Source: Siniperca chuatsi (taxonomy: Eukaryota > Chordata > Actinopteri > Centrarchiformes > Sinipercidae). From it: a stretch of 64,000 nt of DNA. The stretch spans positions 22,301,822-22,365,821 of the forward strand of contig NC_058055.1 of NCBI RefSeq assembly GCF_020085105.1, in the 5' to 3' direction. Below are positions 11,901 through 23,600 of the stretch, in pieces. Below the pieces are notes generated by a model. The model saw only the letters and a list, made by a program, of their open reading frames with translations. It was not told the origin of the DNA and searched no databases. A program made the position numbers and the translations under genes. Positions within the stretch are counted from its first letter, which is position 1. Every line of letters begins with the position of its first letter.

Positions 11901-14900
11901 AACACCAAATGGCCACTACAGTTATGTAAAGAGGTCATCTTGACATAAAGGTGCGACTGACCAGTCTCATATTCTGCCATGTTGTCCACGTCTCACCTTT
12001 CCGCCCCTCTCCTTCATGTGTGTTCCCAGTGTGGACGAGGGGAAGTCCCCTCCGATCCCCTATGTGTATGTCAACTCCTCTGGCTCAGTGAAGAACTACC
12101 GGCCCATGCAGGTGGTGCTGGCATGCAGCCTGGAGATGTACGCCTTTCCATTTGACAAGCAGAACTGCAGCCTTACCTTCCGCAGCTGGCTTCACTCAGG
12201 TCTGTTTCCTGCCTGTGATGGGTTGGGGTAAACCTGTGTGTTGTGGTGGTCTGTAAGCTCAGTAAATTCAGGTTTAACACCTTTGTATTTGCAGAATAGA
12301 GTACTTGAGGAATATGATTTGGGTGCAAATGCCTAATCTTAGAACCTCTCAAACCTTATGAGAGCTTGACAAATCACTTTTACCTGAAGGTCTGCTTTTT
12401 CCAGAGGTTTCAACAGTTTTAATCAGCGAATGGAGTTTGCTCAGTTTTACAATCAATAGGGACCACCAGGAGCAGCAGCGAGACTCCCTTGTGTGCCTGG
12501 GTGTCGGAACATCTAGCCCAACTTTTCAAGTCATAAGGAGTCAACAGTTCTCACATACCATTTCAACAACTTGAGATCTCTGTTGGTTCACCCTAAAGAC
12601 CGGACCCCCTGTAGAGGAAGACTATGATGGTGTGTGATATCACATGCTACTGTGGGGAACACTACATTGGCGAAACAACAAGGACCCTATACAAGAGGCT
12701 GAATGAACACCAGTAACAGACAACATCAGTAATGACCCAAACCAGTCACAGCATCGACTGGGAAGGGCTCAGAATCATCGACCAGGAATCAGCGGAGAGC
12801 TGGAGTTAAATCAAGGAGGCCATTCACTTCCGACACTGGAGACCATCTTTGAACAGACAATTAGGGCTGCAAATAACAACTATTTTCATGATCAATTAAT
12901 CTGCTAGTTACTTTCCCAATTAACTGATGAATCATTTTTTCTATAAAATGTCAAAAAAATCTAAATTTTCTAAAGCCCAAGGTGACTTCTTCAAATGATT
13001 TGTGTTTTTCCGACCAACAGTCCAAAATCCAAATATATTTAATTTACTATTGAATAAGGCAAAAGTAAGCAGCAAATCTTCAACATTTAGAGGCTTTAGA
13101 GGTAATGGTCAGTATTTCTTCTTAAAAATGACTTAAATGCATAATCAGTTTTCAAAATAATTAATTTCATGTTGATCGACTAATCGTTTTAGCTCTAGTT
13201 CTAATCTCCCCCCACCTGTTGCCACGTGGATGAAGTTCCATAATTAGGTCACATGATGACAACTGAACCATCTCCATAACTCAGCAAACTTCTTCCACTG
13301 ATGGACTCTAAGATGCTGATGAAAGGTCAGAAAAAGCTAAAAAGTGAACCTTGAGTTGAGATTATTTTGTCACACTTCATCATTAGCTTAGCACTCACTT
13401 GCTGTCTGATAGAGACACCTGCAGCAAGAATTAAATAGTCAATACACAATTTCCAATTCACCTTGTCTATATGTTATCAGACAGTGTAAGGAAACCTGAA
13501 GTAGCTGGATGAAATCCATGTATCACACAATCTCTGAGAATGCTCTTACTGTGAGGCAAAAGTGATGAACATGATTAAAAGAAAAAGCAGATATTTACGG
13601 CTTTTCTTTAGTGTCTCTTTTTATCCTTCATTATCTCTTCCTTTGCAGTGAAGGAAATAGACCTGGCTCTGTGGAGGAGCGCAGAGGCCATTGCTAATGA
13701 TAAGAGGGAGTTCATGAATGACGGAGAATGGGAACTGTTGTCCATTCCTTCCAGCTACTGGCAAATCCACCAAGACAACACTGACTATGCCCACATCCAG
13801 TTCAATGTATGTGTCTTATTGGGATATTTTAAAGTAGAAAGTTAAAGTAAAGTAAGAGAGTAAAAAGGTTCAACTGCAACAGAGAGTCCGATATTATGTA
13901 GTCCTAATATTACTGGTGTCTAATGGTGTAATATTGTGGATGTTTAACTACTCTTATAACTGCACTGTGATGGCTGTGATTGCTTATCGATGGTGAGCTT
14001 TTAACTGTAGCCCTCTGTGGGTTAGTCCCCCCCACGCTGTGCTGTGGAATGGTAAAGTGTAAAGCAATTGGCCGTGACCTTCGTGGATCGGGCTAGTGAG
14101 CTAATGCCAAATGACGAGACTGAGACTGTTTCTGGCAAGTAAAGCGATAGATAGAGAGGGAGGCTGATAGACAGGGGAGGGTGAGCAACCATAATGAGAC
14201 TGTCTCAGTGGCTGCCTGATCAATGGACCTCTTGTTAGTGGTGAGGAAAATGGCTCCATAGCCCTTTGCAGGTGGAGAGCAGGGAGCGCTGCTATTTATT
14301 CAGCTCAAAGAACGAAGGCTTTTTGGTAACGGAGCATTTCATGGCTCACTGGGATATTGTTACACTGTGGCAGTTTTGCTGCTAAAGGTAACTGTGCCAT
14401 ATAAAAAGAGTTTCTGACAGGAAATGCTTTTGTTCATTTCCAGTTCTGAGAAAATGTCATTTTAACAAAACTTGAGAAAGACCTGTATGAAGCAAAGGTT
14501 ATGAAATGACAGCTGCAACACAATGGGAAGTAACAATTTTACACTTATGACCAAACAAATAAACACATCTACACACATATATTACGCAATGCAATACATA
14601 CCGTATGCCCTGCAAAGTGCAAATACTCTTCTTACGTTGTATGCTCACATGGTTGACTAAGTAGAGAGGTGAAGTGAAACTAGAACTTTGACTCACATTT
14701 TGCTTATCTAGAGACTGCGGATGAATTTTAGCTATTTAGCTAACTATGGGACAGTCAATGACTGTCCATTGTCCCTGTTAAATAAACAAATAAAAAAACA
14801 AAACAAAACAAACATTTGTAATAATACAAATTCAGACCTGGGAACACAAGCTTGCTCAACAGTAGGTCATGTGGTTCACTCACTTTGACTAGACAATGTA

Positions 14901-17615
14901 TTATTGTTGTTTATCTAATATTTCTGTTTTAGCAAACTTTAACAAACAAATGAATCACTGTTTAAGTAAGTGTAATTCCGGTGTCCCAGTAAGCCATGAC
15001 AGTGTGACTGTGAGCCAGCATGCACAGTACTAGGACCTTGAAACTGAGGCAGCTAAATGGAATTCAGCCATCAATAGTTTTAATATTTACACCTGTGCTT
15101 GCATGTCAAAATGTCTTTCATGATAATGGCCTGTTGTGTTCTCAGAAATCTCTGAGACAAAACCTGGACAAATAAAAGCAAAACTATCTGCATGGCCAGA
15201 CACCACTAGAGGAAGCATGTTTCAGGACATGTGGTTGAATAAATTACATTATTTCTGTCCTTCAGTTCTCAGCTCACTGTCCTCATCTTCGATTTAGGTA
15301 TTGATCCGCAGACGCCCCCTGCTGTATGTGGTGGGTCTCCTCATCCCCAGCATCTTCCTCATGTTGGTAGATGTGATCAGCTTCTATCTGCCTCTGAACA
15401 GTGGCACACGCATTGCCTTTAAGATCAGCATACTGCTGGGCTACACGGTCTTCAGAGTCAACCTGACAGATGACCTGCCTTCCAATGCAGTCAGGACTCC
15501 ACTCATAGGTGGGATATTTTATGATTTCTGTTTGTTGTTGAGATACTTTCAGTAAATTTGCTGTTTTTTTTGTTTTTTTTTACCATTCTATCCATTTAGC
15601 TTTGTTTTAGACACGATTTCTTCAGTTTTGTTGTCATGGTTTTTTCTGTCACCGTTTGGTATAAATGTACACAATTAAACTCCGTTGACAATCCATTTTG
15701 TTCTGTTGTTGTTTATTCTGTTGTTATCGCAACCAGAAAGGCCATTGTTCTCACATAACAAATTCCAAAATGCACTGTCTGAAAAACTTGAACTCCACTA
15801 CCCAGAATTTCTTTAGAATGACATCTGTATGTTTACCAGCCCAGCCTGGTTTGTGATGTCTAATAGTACGAAAGATGAAAGAGAAAAAAGAACTTGGGCC
15901 TATTCTAAGAAGTAGGTTTACTGAGGGCTCTGAATAACTTTGCTGAGAAAAAACATGGAACTTCTTAAAATGTGGAACATGGACTGATGAAAAGAGACCT
16001 CTTCCAGGTTTCGGAGAAGGTTTCCCACCAGAGTTTACACAAAGATTAAATGAAGGAAAAAAAGTAAATAAGTTAAAACCATGGCTTCTCAATCAGTGGC
16101 AACAGAAGATATTTCTTTTTGTTTTTTGTTATATTCAAGTAATATCATAATTATGGGCATATTAATGCCATAGTTTCAACTAAAAACACCTAACTCAATC
16201 GTTACATCCATATGGACACCAATACTCCAATCATAACAAAATAAAGACAATACTGCAATTAAGGTGTAACTATAAAAACACCATACTCCGCACTATTTAG
16301 GTGAATGTGAATATTTTCATAGAAGAAGTATACTCAAATTTTTGATGGACATTTTAACCTGTAAACACCTTAATTAGAGTATTACATTTTCACCACATTT
16401 TATGTCACACAGAACATTGTGTGACAATTCAACTGCTTCACAGCATGTCAAAGAAGTTTTGCTAATGCTACAAACTTGTTGTGCTCCAAGCAATGCTGGA
16501 AGTCTGAGAATGTGACATATGTTGGGGGAGCTTCAATCATAAAACTATAAGTATAAGAACAGGAATATTGGTTGAATGGTGCTATGAGCAACCTGTGTTA
16601 TCAATAATGCCTTACTCTGATTATTGGCCATAATCTAGCTGTTGATAGCTTTTCTGTTTTCTCTCCCCTCTCCATCCAGGTGTGTTCTTTGTGGTGTGCA
16701 TGGCCCTGCTAATGCTCAGCCTGATCAAGTCTATACTGGTGGTGAAGCTGCTCCACCACAGTGAGAAGGAGGTCAGGCAAATGTCAGTGTCTGCCTGCCT
16801 GCTGGACAAGTATGGCTCAGCTGGTCACGACTTCACTGAGAGTGCTTTGACCTCCATCAAAGCCCTTGACTACATCAACCCATTGCAAGGTAAGCTACAA
16901 GCTCAAAGACTGAGATTTTCCAAAAGGCGATACCCCCTTGTGTTCTTGCTTTATGCTTCACCAAATCAAAGGTCTGTTTGCAAAAAACAGGTGCTCATTG
17001 GAGTCAAGGGTGAAAGAACACTTGGATAAAAGGAAGCCGCGAAAGTTTGGATGCTACAGATGTTCTGGTGTTGTTGTTGGCTACACAAAGGGTTTTTGAC
17101 TAATGAATGGAAAACAGGAACGCCTTTACTTCCTTTTTCATCTATTCATGAATAAATAGGGCGAAGAGCTGTTCTATAGCCAGTGGAGATGAAACAGTCT
17201 GTACCAAAGTGTTTGGAAACTGAGCCAGGAATATTAATAAATTGTCCCATCCATAACGACTGGTTTGGATTGTTCACATTTATTTAGAGAAACTGCATGA
17301 ATCTGTATTTTGTTCACATTTTAAACCAGATTCTTTGATCTCCTCATAGATTATGAGCTTGAGCCCTCACTGGAGGAGGATCTGCTGTCCCTGAATGAGA
17401 TCCAGGCTGCTCCCTCTGGGCTGGAGTGGCTTCTCCAGGAGCTGGTTTCCCTCCGCCTGGCCTTATCCCAGGAAGACACGGAGTCTTCGGCTCAGGCTGA
17501 ATGGCTGGCCCTCTGCTCTAAGCTCGACTGCTTCCTGTTCCGCTTTTACCTGTTGGTTTTGGTCTTCTATACCGGTACTCTGCTGTTGCTCTGGGCCAGT
17601 TGGAGCTTCGCCTGA
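8902..17615 (+). CDS. htr3b: htr3b: 5-hydroxytryptamine receptor 3B subunit, complete
   Basis: A serotonin-gated cation-channel subunit of the Cys-loop family, located in the plasma membrane, which needs a 5-HT3A partner. Nine exons (8902-8935, 10071-10234, 10453-10497, 10918-11027, 12030-12199, 13649-13806, 15298-15508, 16680-16889, 17350-17615) join in frame to 455 codons. A signal peptide starts MSLIWLTLLFS. The Cys loop is Cys150-Cys164 (exactly 13 residues between), around FPFD. M1 is about 234-258, M2 266-285 (GYTVFRVN as in human 5-HT3B), M3 299-322, M4 429-451. Likely N-glycan sites include Asn47 and Asn163. The basic MA-helix residues of 5-HT3A are replaced by Glu409, Ser413 and Ala417 (human 3B: Gln, Asp, Ala), and the M2 -1' Glu is Thr264; both are subunit B traits. 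The chosen ATG is the only one near that gives a signal peptide and the right splice phase. Confidence 0.92.
9887..10045 (+). repeat. Dispersed repeat (family 3), next to htr3b exon 2
   Basis: It shares GCACACACAGTGAGCCTGG-like and GGGGCCCC / GCCCGCTTTGC words with copies near 22650-22815, 43396-43826 and 57925-58165. The right end reads GGGCAGTTGCCCGCTTTGC. It probably belongs to a non-autonomous fish DNA element. Confidence 0.6.
10071..10234 (+). CDS. htr3b: htr3b exon 2, N-terminal extracellular domain
   Basis: Acceptor CCTTTTAG|CT, donor GTG|GTATGT. It encodes the first helix and strand, including VRPVHNWTSLTTVYIDL (human VRPVYNWTKATTVYLDL). A dispersed repeat ends about 25 bases upstream. 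Confidence 0.93.
10453..10497 (+). CDS. htr3b: htr3b exon 3, loop D
   Basis: A 45-base exon, the size typical of Cys-loop receptors. It encodes DGNAQSITTSIWYRQ with the loop D Trp-Tyr pair. Confidence 0.93.
10918..11027 (+). CDS. htr3b: htr3b exon 4, loop A
   Basis: It encodes IWTDEFLVWDPEEFDGINE through AIWVPDIIVSE. The loop A position reads VSEF where human 3A and 3B read INEF, so the usual Asn is Ser. Confidence 0.94.
11028..12029. other. htr3b intron 4
   Basis: A GGCGCCCCCCTGTGAGAG block near 11272 resembles the end of a short fish element. No exon, RNA gene or other feature is seen in the rest. Confidence 0.4.
12030..12199 (+). CDS. htr3b: htr3b exon 5, loop E, Cys loop and loop B
   Basis: It encodes GKSPPIPYVYVNSSGS, then the Cys loop ACSLEMYAFPFDKQNCSLTF and RSWLHS. 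Donor TCAG|GTCTGT, phase 1. Confidence 0.95.
12590..12861 (+). mobile_element. Penelope-like element fragment, GIY-YIG endonuclease part
   Basis: The plus strand reads CDITCYCGEHYIGETTRTL, then LYKRLNEHQ followed by a stop. After a frame change come HSIDWEGLRIID and IKEAIHFRHWRPSLN. This is the Cys-x-Cys-x-x-x-YIG-E-T...R-L..H plan and the typical IDWEG...KEAI..R...SLN ending of Penelope-like retroelement endonucleases. At least two in-frame stops show it is dead. The reverse transcriptase part is not seen. Confidence 0.75.
12862..13197. mobile_element. Non-autonomous DNA element nested in the Penelope-like fragment
   Basis: The left end TAGGGCTGCAAATAAC pairs with the reversed right end CTAGAGCTAAAACGATTAG. 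The interior word CAAGGTGACTTCTTCAAATG and the phrase CCGACCAACAGTCCAAAA mark an extremely common teleost element. No coding capacity. Confidence 0.8.
13198..13350 (+). mobile_element. Probable 3' part of the Penelope-like element
   Basis: It resumes with CTAATCTCCCCCCACCTGTT after the nested element, and near 13300 has a GATGGACTCTAAGATGCTGA tail like the 3' end of such elements. Assignment rests on position and weak resemblance. Confidence 0.4.
13649..13806 (+). CDS. htr3b: htr3b exon 6, loops F and C
   Basis: Acceptor CCTTTGCAG|TG, donor AAT|GTATGT. It encodes VKEIDLALWRSAEAI, then GEWELLS and the loop C segment NTDYAHIQFN. Loop C keeps one Tyr rather than the Tyr-Tyr pair of 3A. Confidence 0.94.
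13807..15297. other. htr3b intron 6 with a degraded MITE
   Basis: Positions 14980-15142 share CAGCATG, GGACC and ATGTCAAAATG words, in the same order, with the element at 22861-23112 and are a decayed copy of it. Elsewhere I see no exon or RNA gene. Confidence 0.55.
15298..15508 (+). CDS. htr3b: htr3b exon 7, M1 and M2
   Basis: It encodes the pre-M1 IRRRP motif, M1 with LLIPSIFLMLVDV and M2 with KISILLGYTVFRVN. 211 bases, ending PLIG in phase 1. Confidence 0.95.
15509..16679. other. htr3b intron 7
   Basis: AT-rich with no exon. Positions 16100-16400 have repeat-like symmetry that I could not assign. The open frame at 15751-16092 has no recognisable domain. Confidence 0.35.
16680..16889 (+). 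CDS. htr3b: htr3b exon 8, M3 and intracellular loop
   Basis: M3 reads VFFVVCMALLMLSLIKS. It is followed by a poorly conserved cytoplasmic loop. Donor CAAG|GTAAGC. Confidence 0.94.
16890..17349. other. htr3b intron 8
   Basis: No feature is seen apart from the splice sites. Confidence 0.5.
17350..17615 (+). CDS. htr3b: htr3b exon 9, MA helix, M4 and stop
   Basis: Acceptor CTCATAG|AT. It encodes an acidic loop, the MA helix (ending AQAEWLAL), M4 (FLFRFYLLVLVFYTGTLLLL) and a short WASWSFA tail, with TGA at 17613-17615. Confidence 0.94.
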
Positions 17616-18249
17616 CCACACAATCATCAGACATAATGATTTTTTAATATTGTAGCTGAAAGCACTTCTTGCTTATGGTGTTTACATATTTACAATGATT
17701 TGGGATGCAGTACTTTAGTCTGTGTTGGAAAATCCTTAAGCAGACGGAACAATGTGTATTTAAAATATACGTATAATATATACTGTGGTCATATCTAATT
17801 TCCCTTCCATAAGTTTTTAAAAATGTAATAGAATAGAGGATATACTTTACATTGTATGTCAGTGCTGTTGACCAATGCACTCAGCACAAACAATCAGAAC
17901 ATCAGACATGTTGTAAACAACTGAGTTTATCCAGTATTAAATCAGGCAGAGCGCTGAAGTCGTGCTCGCTTCAGCTGATCAGCATTGTAAAATTGTCTTA
18001 TTGATGAATCATATTTTTGCTACCAAGTGGCCAGTATCATCCAATCATATTCATGCGTTTTAGTCAAGTGTTTTAGGTAGCCTTTATAACTTGTCTCTAT
18101 TACTCTGCTGATTCTCTAATGCCACCGCCTCCACCACTCCAACTTCCTTCTCATGTCTCATGTCATATTATACTATTTCTGTATCTGATGCTGTACCCAA
18201 AGTGTTTGTGGATTAGGTCTGTCAGCAGAATCCTCGTTGCTGTAAAACT

Positions 18250-18251
<2 letters not shown>

Positions 18252-18285
<34 letters not shown>
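18252..18285. repeat. (AC)n microsatellite
   Basis: About 17 AC units in the htr3b 3' flank. Confidence 0.97.
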
Positions 18286-19073
18286 CTGTGTTAAGTATGG
18301 TAGGTCAAAGTTGAAGCATGAAATTTGCCTGTAAACTATGATGAATGTTTACAACTGAAAATATGGGTAATAATTTTACTGTTTGACTTGGTTTTCTCTT
18401 CCAAATAAGTTTGACTCATCTGTTGTTTATCTGGTTATATTTCTTGCCCCGTCTGACGTCTTTTTAGCAACATCATTGTGTTTCCAAATCTGAGCTATTA
18501 TGTTGGTGAGTAACATTTGATTACAACCGATGCAAATGAAACTAAGCTAAAACTAAAAATGTTGTCCAAAAGTAGAACTATAACTTAAATATTCTGTTTG
18601 CATAACTTCCAGATATTTAATTGCCACTGAACAGCAACATCATAGTTTGATAGAGACATTATTGTATCGGATCTATTATATTTTCCCGACAGTGAAGATT
18701 TACTCAAAGACACTGTATAATAAAGCAGCTCTCCCACTGCCACACAATAGATCAATAAAACCCATTCAGAGCTCAGCTGCTGTGTCTCTATTCCCTGTTG
18801 GTTTCCTAATAGTCATGATAAGAATAAGTGCGGCATAGAAAACTTGCCGGTGGAAAGATCCATATTAATGCAATTTTTTACAGTGTCTGCAGACCTCTTT
18901 TTCCAGTGGATCTGGTTACATGATGTTATGCAACAGAGCTGAAGATAAATGTTTAGTCAATGCTTTGTTACTGTCTGTATGAGGTAACTAATGGCTGTGT
19001 GTTCACGTCAAGCTTTGTGTTTTCACTTTGTTGTGAATATGAATGTCATCCCAAGATGATTCTGTTCTTTTGA

Positions 19074-19079
19074 AATAAA
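19074..19079 (+). other. Candidate polyadenylation signal of htr3b
   Basis: AATAAA in an AT-rich context 1.46 kb after the stop. Earlier hexamers at 18719 and 18754 are equally possible, so the choice is uncertain. Confidence 0.35.
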
Positions 19080-20606
19080 AGAAAAGCCTTTAAGCTGTTC
19101 TGTGAAGATGATACATGATATAAGTGAAAATAAAAGCATCATAGAGTCAAACCAACCTGCCTATTTTCATTTCTGAAGTACACAAAGTCATGAGAAATGA
19201 GTCCATTACTAAATAACTACATGTATGTATACATTTTGAAAGACATCTATCTGCCCTCAGAGGCTGCTGTGTGTTCAAGTTCATTATTATTGCATTGTGG
19301 GAAGCAGATTTACAGCTGAAAAAGTCGGCGACCAAATATATCTGTAGGAAATTTGAACTAACATGAATAAGAACTAAACATATCTTGTTACAACTCTTCA
19401 CTGCTCTAATTTATTGGACCTAAAGGTTCAAACTGGAGAGAATGTCAATTTGTTTTTGAAAGTGTTTGATGTTCAGGAATTTGTCATCTGAGTTTTATAG
19501 TCGTTTGGGACAGAATCACACAGTGAAAAGGGAACGATTGACAGTTCTTCTGTGATGTTTCTGTACATTAGTGATCATTAAGCCAGGCATGAACAATTCC
19601 AAAGAAAGCATGGAAAGGTGAAAAACAAGCCCAAAATGCAACTTGACTCAAACTCAACCTCAAAAGCCCAGTTTGCATTTTCCTTTTTAAATTTAGGTAG
19701 CTATTTGCATTCAGTTTCATGGTAACTATGGCATGATTATACTTATTATTAGAATTATTAGAAATACACTGTTCTACAAAAGTATGCAAACACACATGTC
19801 CACATACTTTGCACTCTTGGTCTGGAGCCATTTTTGACATTGTGGCTGTCCTGTGAAAACCATGTATCTCTACAATGTCAATATTTCATGAGCTAAGCTT
19901 TGGGACAATGCATTTTTCCGATAATCCAGTGGATTTTTTATTGTTTATTTATCTTAAGAAGTAAGAGCATTTTCTTAGCCCATAAATGAAAACTTAAAAA
20001 AAGAAAGAAAAATTATGGCATGTTTCTTAGGGAATACAAAGGTCTAAGTAAGTAATGCACACACAATTGGCAAATTAAATTTGATTTGATTAAATGATTT
20101 ACTTTGAATATTGGCAGCCTTGAACTTCAATATCTGGGATTTCAACATAAAGAAAGTAAAAATAACTATGGGCACAGTAGGTTTTATGTGATGAAGGACA
20201 TTAAATGCTGAATCTTTGCTGTCAGTAAGTGAGCTGACACTCCTGCCTAACAGACTCTTAATTGTTCTAAATCACCGTAACGTACTGGCCTGGTGTTGGC
20301 GTATTACTTAATTAAATGATTACTCAGACATGACATACGATCCGGTCACTACCTTGTTTTTCTGCAGTCTTTCAGCTCCATTTATCTCAGTGAGCTGCTG
20401 CTTTATTGAACAAGGAGGAGTGGCGTCACAGCAGATGGATACACTGAGCTGAGTGACACTAACAAGGTTTTGATAGTGGATGAGAGTAAAATGATGGATA
20501 TAGTGGATGGATATGGAGATATGGGTGTCAGGCATCTCAAGGCCCTTCATCAGAGCGGCAGGCAGACTTCCACAGCAGGAGAAGAAAACACAGGTGAACT
20601 GGCACC

Positions 20607-20676
20607 ATGAGACTCTCATCAGCCTGGACAGCACTCATTTTCATTCTTATTCAAAGAGCATCAAGAGCCTGCACAG
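20607..20676 (+). CDS. htr3a: htr3a exon 1, start and signal peptide
   Basis: 23 codons plus 1 base, from ACC-ATG to donor CACAG|GTACAG. The hydrophobic core TALIFILI identifies a signal peptide. An upstream in-frame ATG was not needed. Confidence 0.87.
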
Positions 20677-23600
20677 GTACAGCAGCTTCTGTTTTACACT
20701 CCATTATATGCTGTCAAATATTTTACTGCTAACCTACCTAAGCCTAAGATATGACAAAGTCCCTTCACTCTTATTTGCCAGCAAAATTTGAGTCTTAGAC
20801 CCATTTATGGTGTAAAAAAGCAGATGATCAAAAAAAAAAAATTAATTGGTTTGTGTGACACATCGTCATAGGGACTGACTGCAAAATCAGACATAAATGC
20901 TGAAGTATTATTTGCATATTCTGGCAAACACTTTCGATTTAAGGTTTACTAGACATATTCATTTTAAATATTTTTTAGATAATAGATATGACATTATATT
21001 ACAGTTAAAGTGTTGCGAATGTGCTCTTTTTCAGAGTGACAATTAATGCAACAGTGTTTAAAAAAGTGATATATATATTTATATAGATCATTCAGAATGG
21101 CATCAAAGCTAAAGTGCCTAATAAAATCAAATAAAAAACATCACTGCTGACAGCAATTATAATAAGAAACTAGATTTTAAAAAACAGGAACAAAATTTAT
21201 AATAATACAGTATGTATGTTTTGTCATTGTGATAAATTATTAGTTTTACAAATTCTTCTTCAAGTTCTTATTTGTTCAGAGTGGTTAATTATTAGATGAC
21301 AGTTACCAAGCCATTAGGAATTACCGACATTGTTTCTCTAAAAATACAGCTTGAAGCATATTAGCTTCAAAATATAGATGTTGAATTTTGTTGTTTTGTT
21401 TGATTGGTATACTTTCATTTATGAAGAAATTTGTGTAAAATAGACCAAAAAGAATAAAAATGTTAGTGAAAATTCAAACAAATAAATGTAATTAAATAAA
21501 ACTGACCCTTAACTAAAATCGCATTCAATCAATATAAGAGTAATCTTGCTCAAAAGTCAGTGACATGAAATATACTACATTTCATGGCATGGAAATTTCA
21601 CAATTTAATTCAATATATTGTAGCATATACCATTTATTAAAAGTAACATTTCTTAAAACAGATAGTAACGGTTACTAAATACATTTCATGCCTCCGTTTC
21701 TTTTAGGTTCAGCGTTAACTTTAATAGAAGTCATTAGATATTTGTTTTTTCTGCTAATTTCAACTACGCAAAAACTTTTATTTGCAATTGCTTTAACCAC
21801 TATTTACATTCAAGAAGTATTTTAATCATCCAGATCTTCAAACAAAGAAGCTTTTTATTTCAATGAGGATTACATTTAGAAAAAAATGTGTGCTCTATTA
21901 AATTACATTGTGTTTAACTTACACGCAGCCCTACTGATAAATATATTTGAATGTGTTTAATAGATGTTGATCCTTAATTAAATGTGCGTATCCTGCTGAC
22001 AAGATAACACTGTACGTTTGACTTCTTCATATCAGTGCACATAAACAGATGAATATTTTGTAAATTTTCAGTGAAGAAACTGGGCAGCAGCACAGGAAGA
22101 TTTGCCAATGCCACATTAGTGCGGCTATCTGAGTTTTTGAGTGCGGGGTATAAGAAGGGAGTGAGACCAGTGAAAGACTGGAGGACGTCCACTATAGTGG
22201 CCATAGATCTCATGGTTTACTCCATCCTCAATGTGGTGAGTTATGCTGCACAAATGGAGAAGTCCACACATCCAGAATGTCACACTAACCTGCTAACAGT
22301 GAACTGCTATGCAGTGTTATTTATGTCATCTACTGTTTGTGCCATTACTCCTTTAACTATTGTTTTATATGCCACATGTCTTCTGGATAATTATCTGCAC
22401 TACACATACAAACGTGCAAACCTCATTGAGGCTTTACAGGGTGATATTTGATTTGTAACACTTTAAATTAACCTCATATTAATACAGCAGCACGGGAGGA
22501 TTAACATGCTACGGTAATTGTGGCAAAAATTAGCTGCTGATTTAGACTGTCCTACTGTGCTGTAATACTACCTGGCCCCAGGTTTGCTGTGTGGTAATTT
22601 GATTAAACCCATTCATTTAGAAATATGCATACACAGAAGCCCTAAGACAGGGCCTCAAGATTAGGAAATAAAGCAACCACCTTAATCACTTTAAAGTCCC
22701 TTATCATGTCAGTTGATATTGTGCTTCAGTGGTGCATATTCCCAATCACATTTTCAATTAAATTAGCACAAACTAGTTGACACACAGTAAGCCTGGAGCT
22801 TATTGGAGCTTGTGTGTTAGAAAATGATGTCTTAAAACCAGATTGGCTGGAGTAAACTCAATAGGCCTTTTTCACACCACACATTTTGATAGTCATAGTA
22901 GGAAAAGCACACGCATTACTAATAACATTAACAATGGCTCTGTTAATGTGTCCCAGAAAGCCACAACAGTGTGAGAGTAAGCCAGCATGTACAATACCAG
23001 GACCCTAAAACCAAAGCAGCTCAATAGAATTCAACCATCATTAATTTTATTTTTTATACCTGTGGTTTTCCTACTGTGACATGTCAAAATGTGTTCTGTG
23101 AAAAAGGCCTATGGAAAATGGAATTTTTGAATTACTTATTTGTAGCTTTATTAAAAATATTCCCATAAACATGGGGTTGTTCAATTTAAATGTTACTTAA
23201 ATATGTAAATGTAAATATGTAATAATTATAATATATTAAGAACACAATTTAAGTATATAAGATGTATATGAATATAATACACAATATATTTCTATATTAC
23301 AATATAATTAATATCAAAATATTTTCCCTGAAAACTCTGTCTTCTTGTACTCTGCTACAGGATGAGAAGAACCAGGTTTTGACAACATATGTGTGGTACA
23401 GACAGGTAAGACAAATGCATTTCCAAAAATCAAAACATGTACTGTCATCATCAAATGTACTTTCCCCATACTACATCTGGAGCATAGCTATTTTGGTTTA
23501 CTGCATTATTATGCTATCAAATATTTGATCCAATAAACCAATTTGTCATGCTTATAATAGCAAACTTACGGCAAGTTGTAATTACATTTAGTACTTTGAC

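Larger units (their letters stand above)
17616..20606. other. htr3b 3' UTR and htr3b-htr3a intergenic region
   Basis: It begins with the htr3b 3' UTR. AATAAA hexamers at 18719-18724, 18754-18759, 19074-19079 and 19129-19134 are candidate polyadenylation signals. A CA microsatellite lies at 18252-18285, and 18430-18600 resembles a decayed family 2 repeat half. The htr3a promoter must lie toward the right end, but no clear TATA box was found. Confidence 0.5.

Noticed and set aside
17395..17655. Arg/Ser-rich frame over htr3b exon 9
   Set aside because: Out-of-frame shadow of the M4 exon.
22071..22451. 126-codon frame running through htr3a exon 2 into the intron
   Set aside because: Only 22072-22235 is exon; the remainder is read-through past a good GTGAGT donor.
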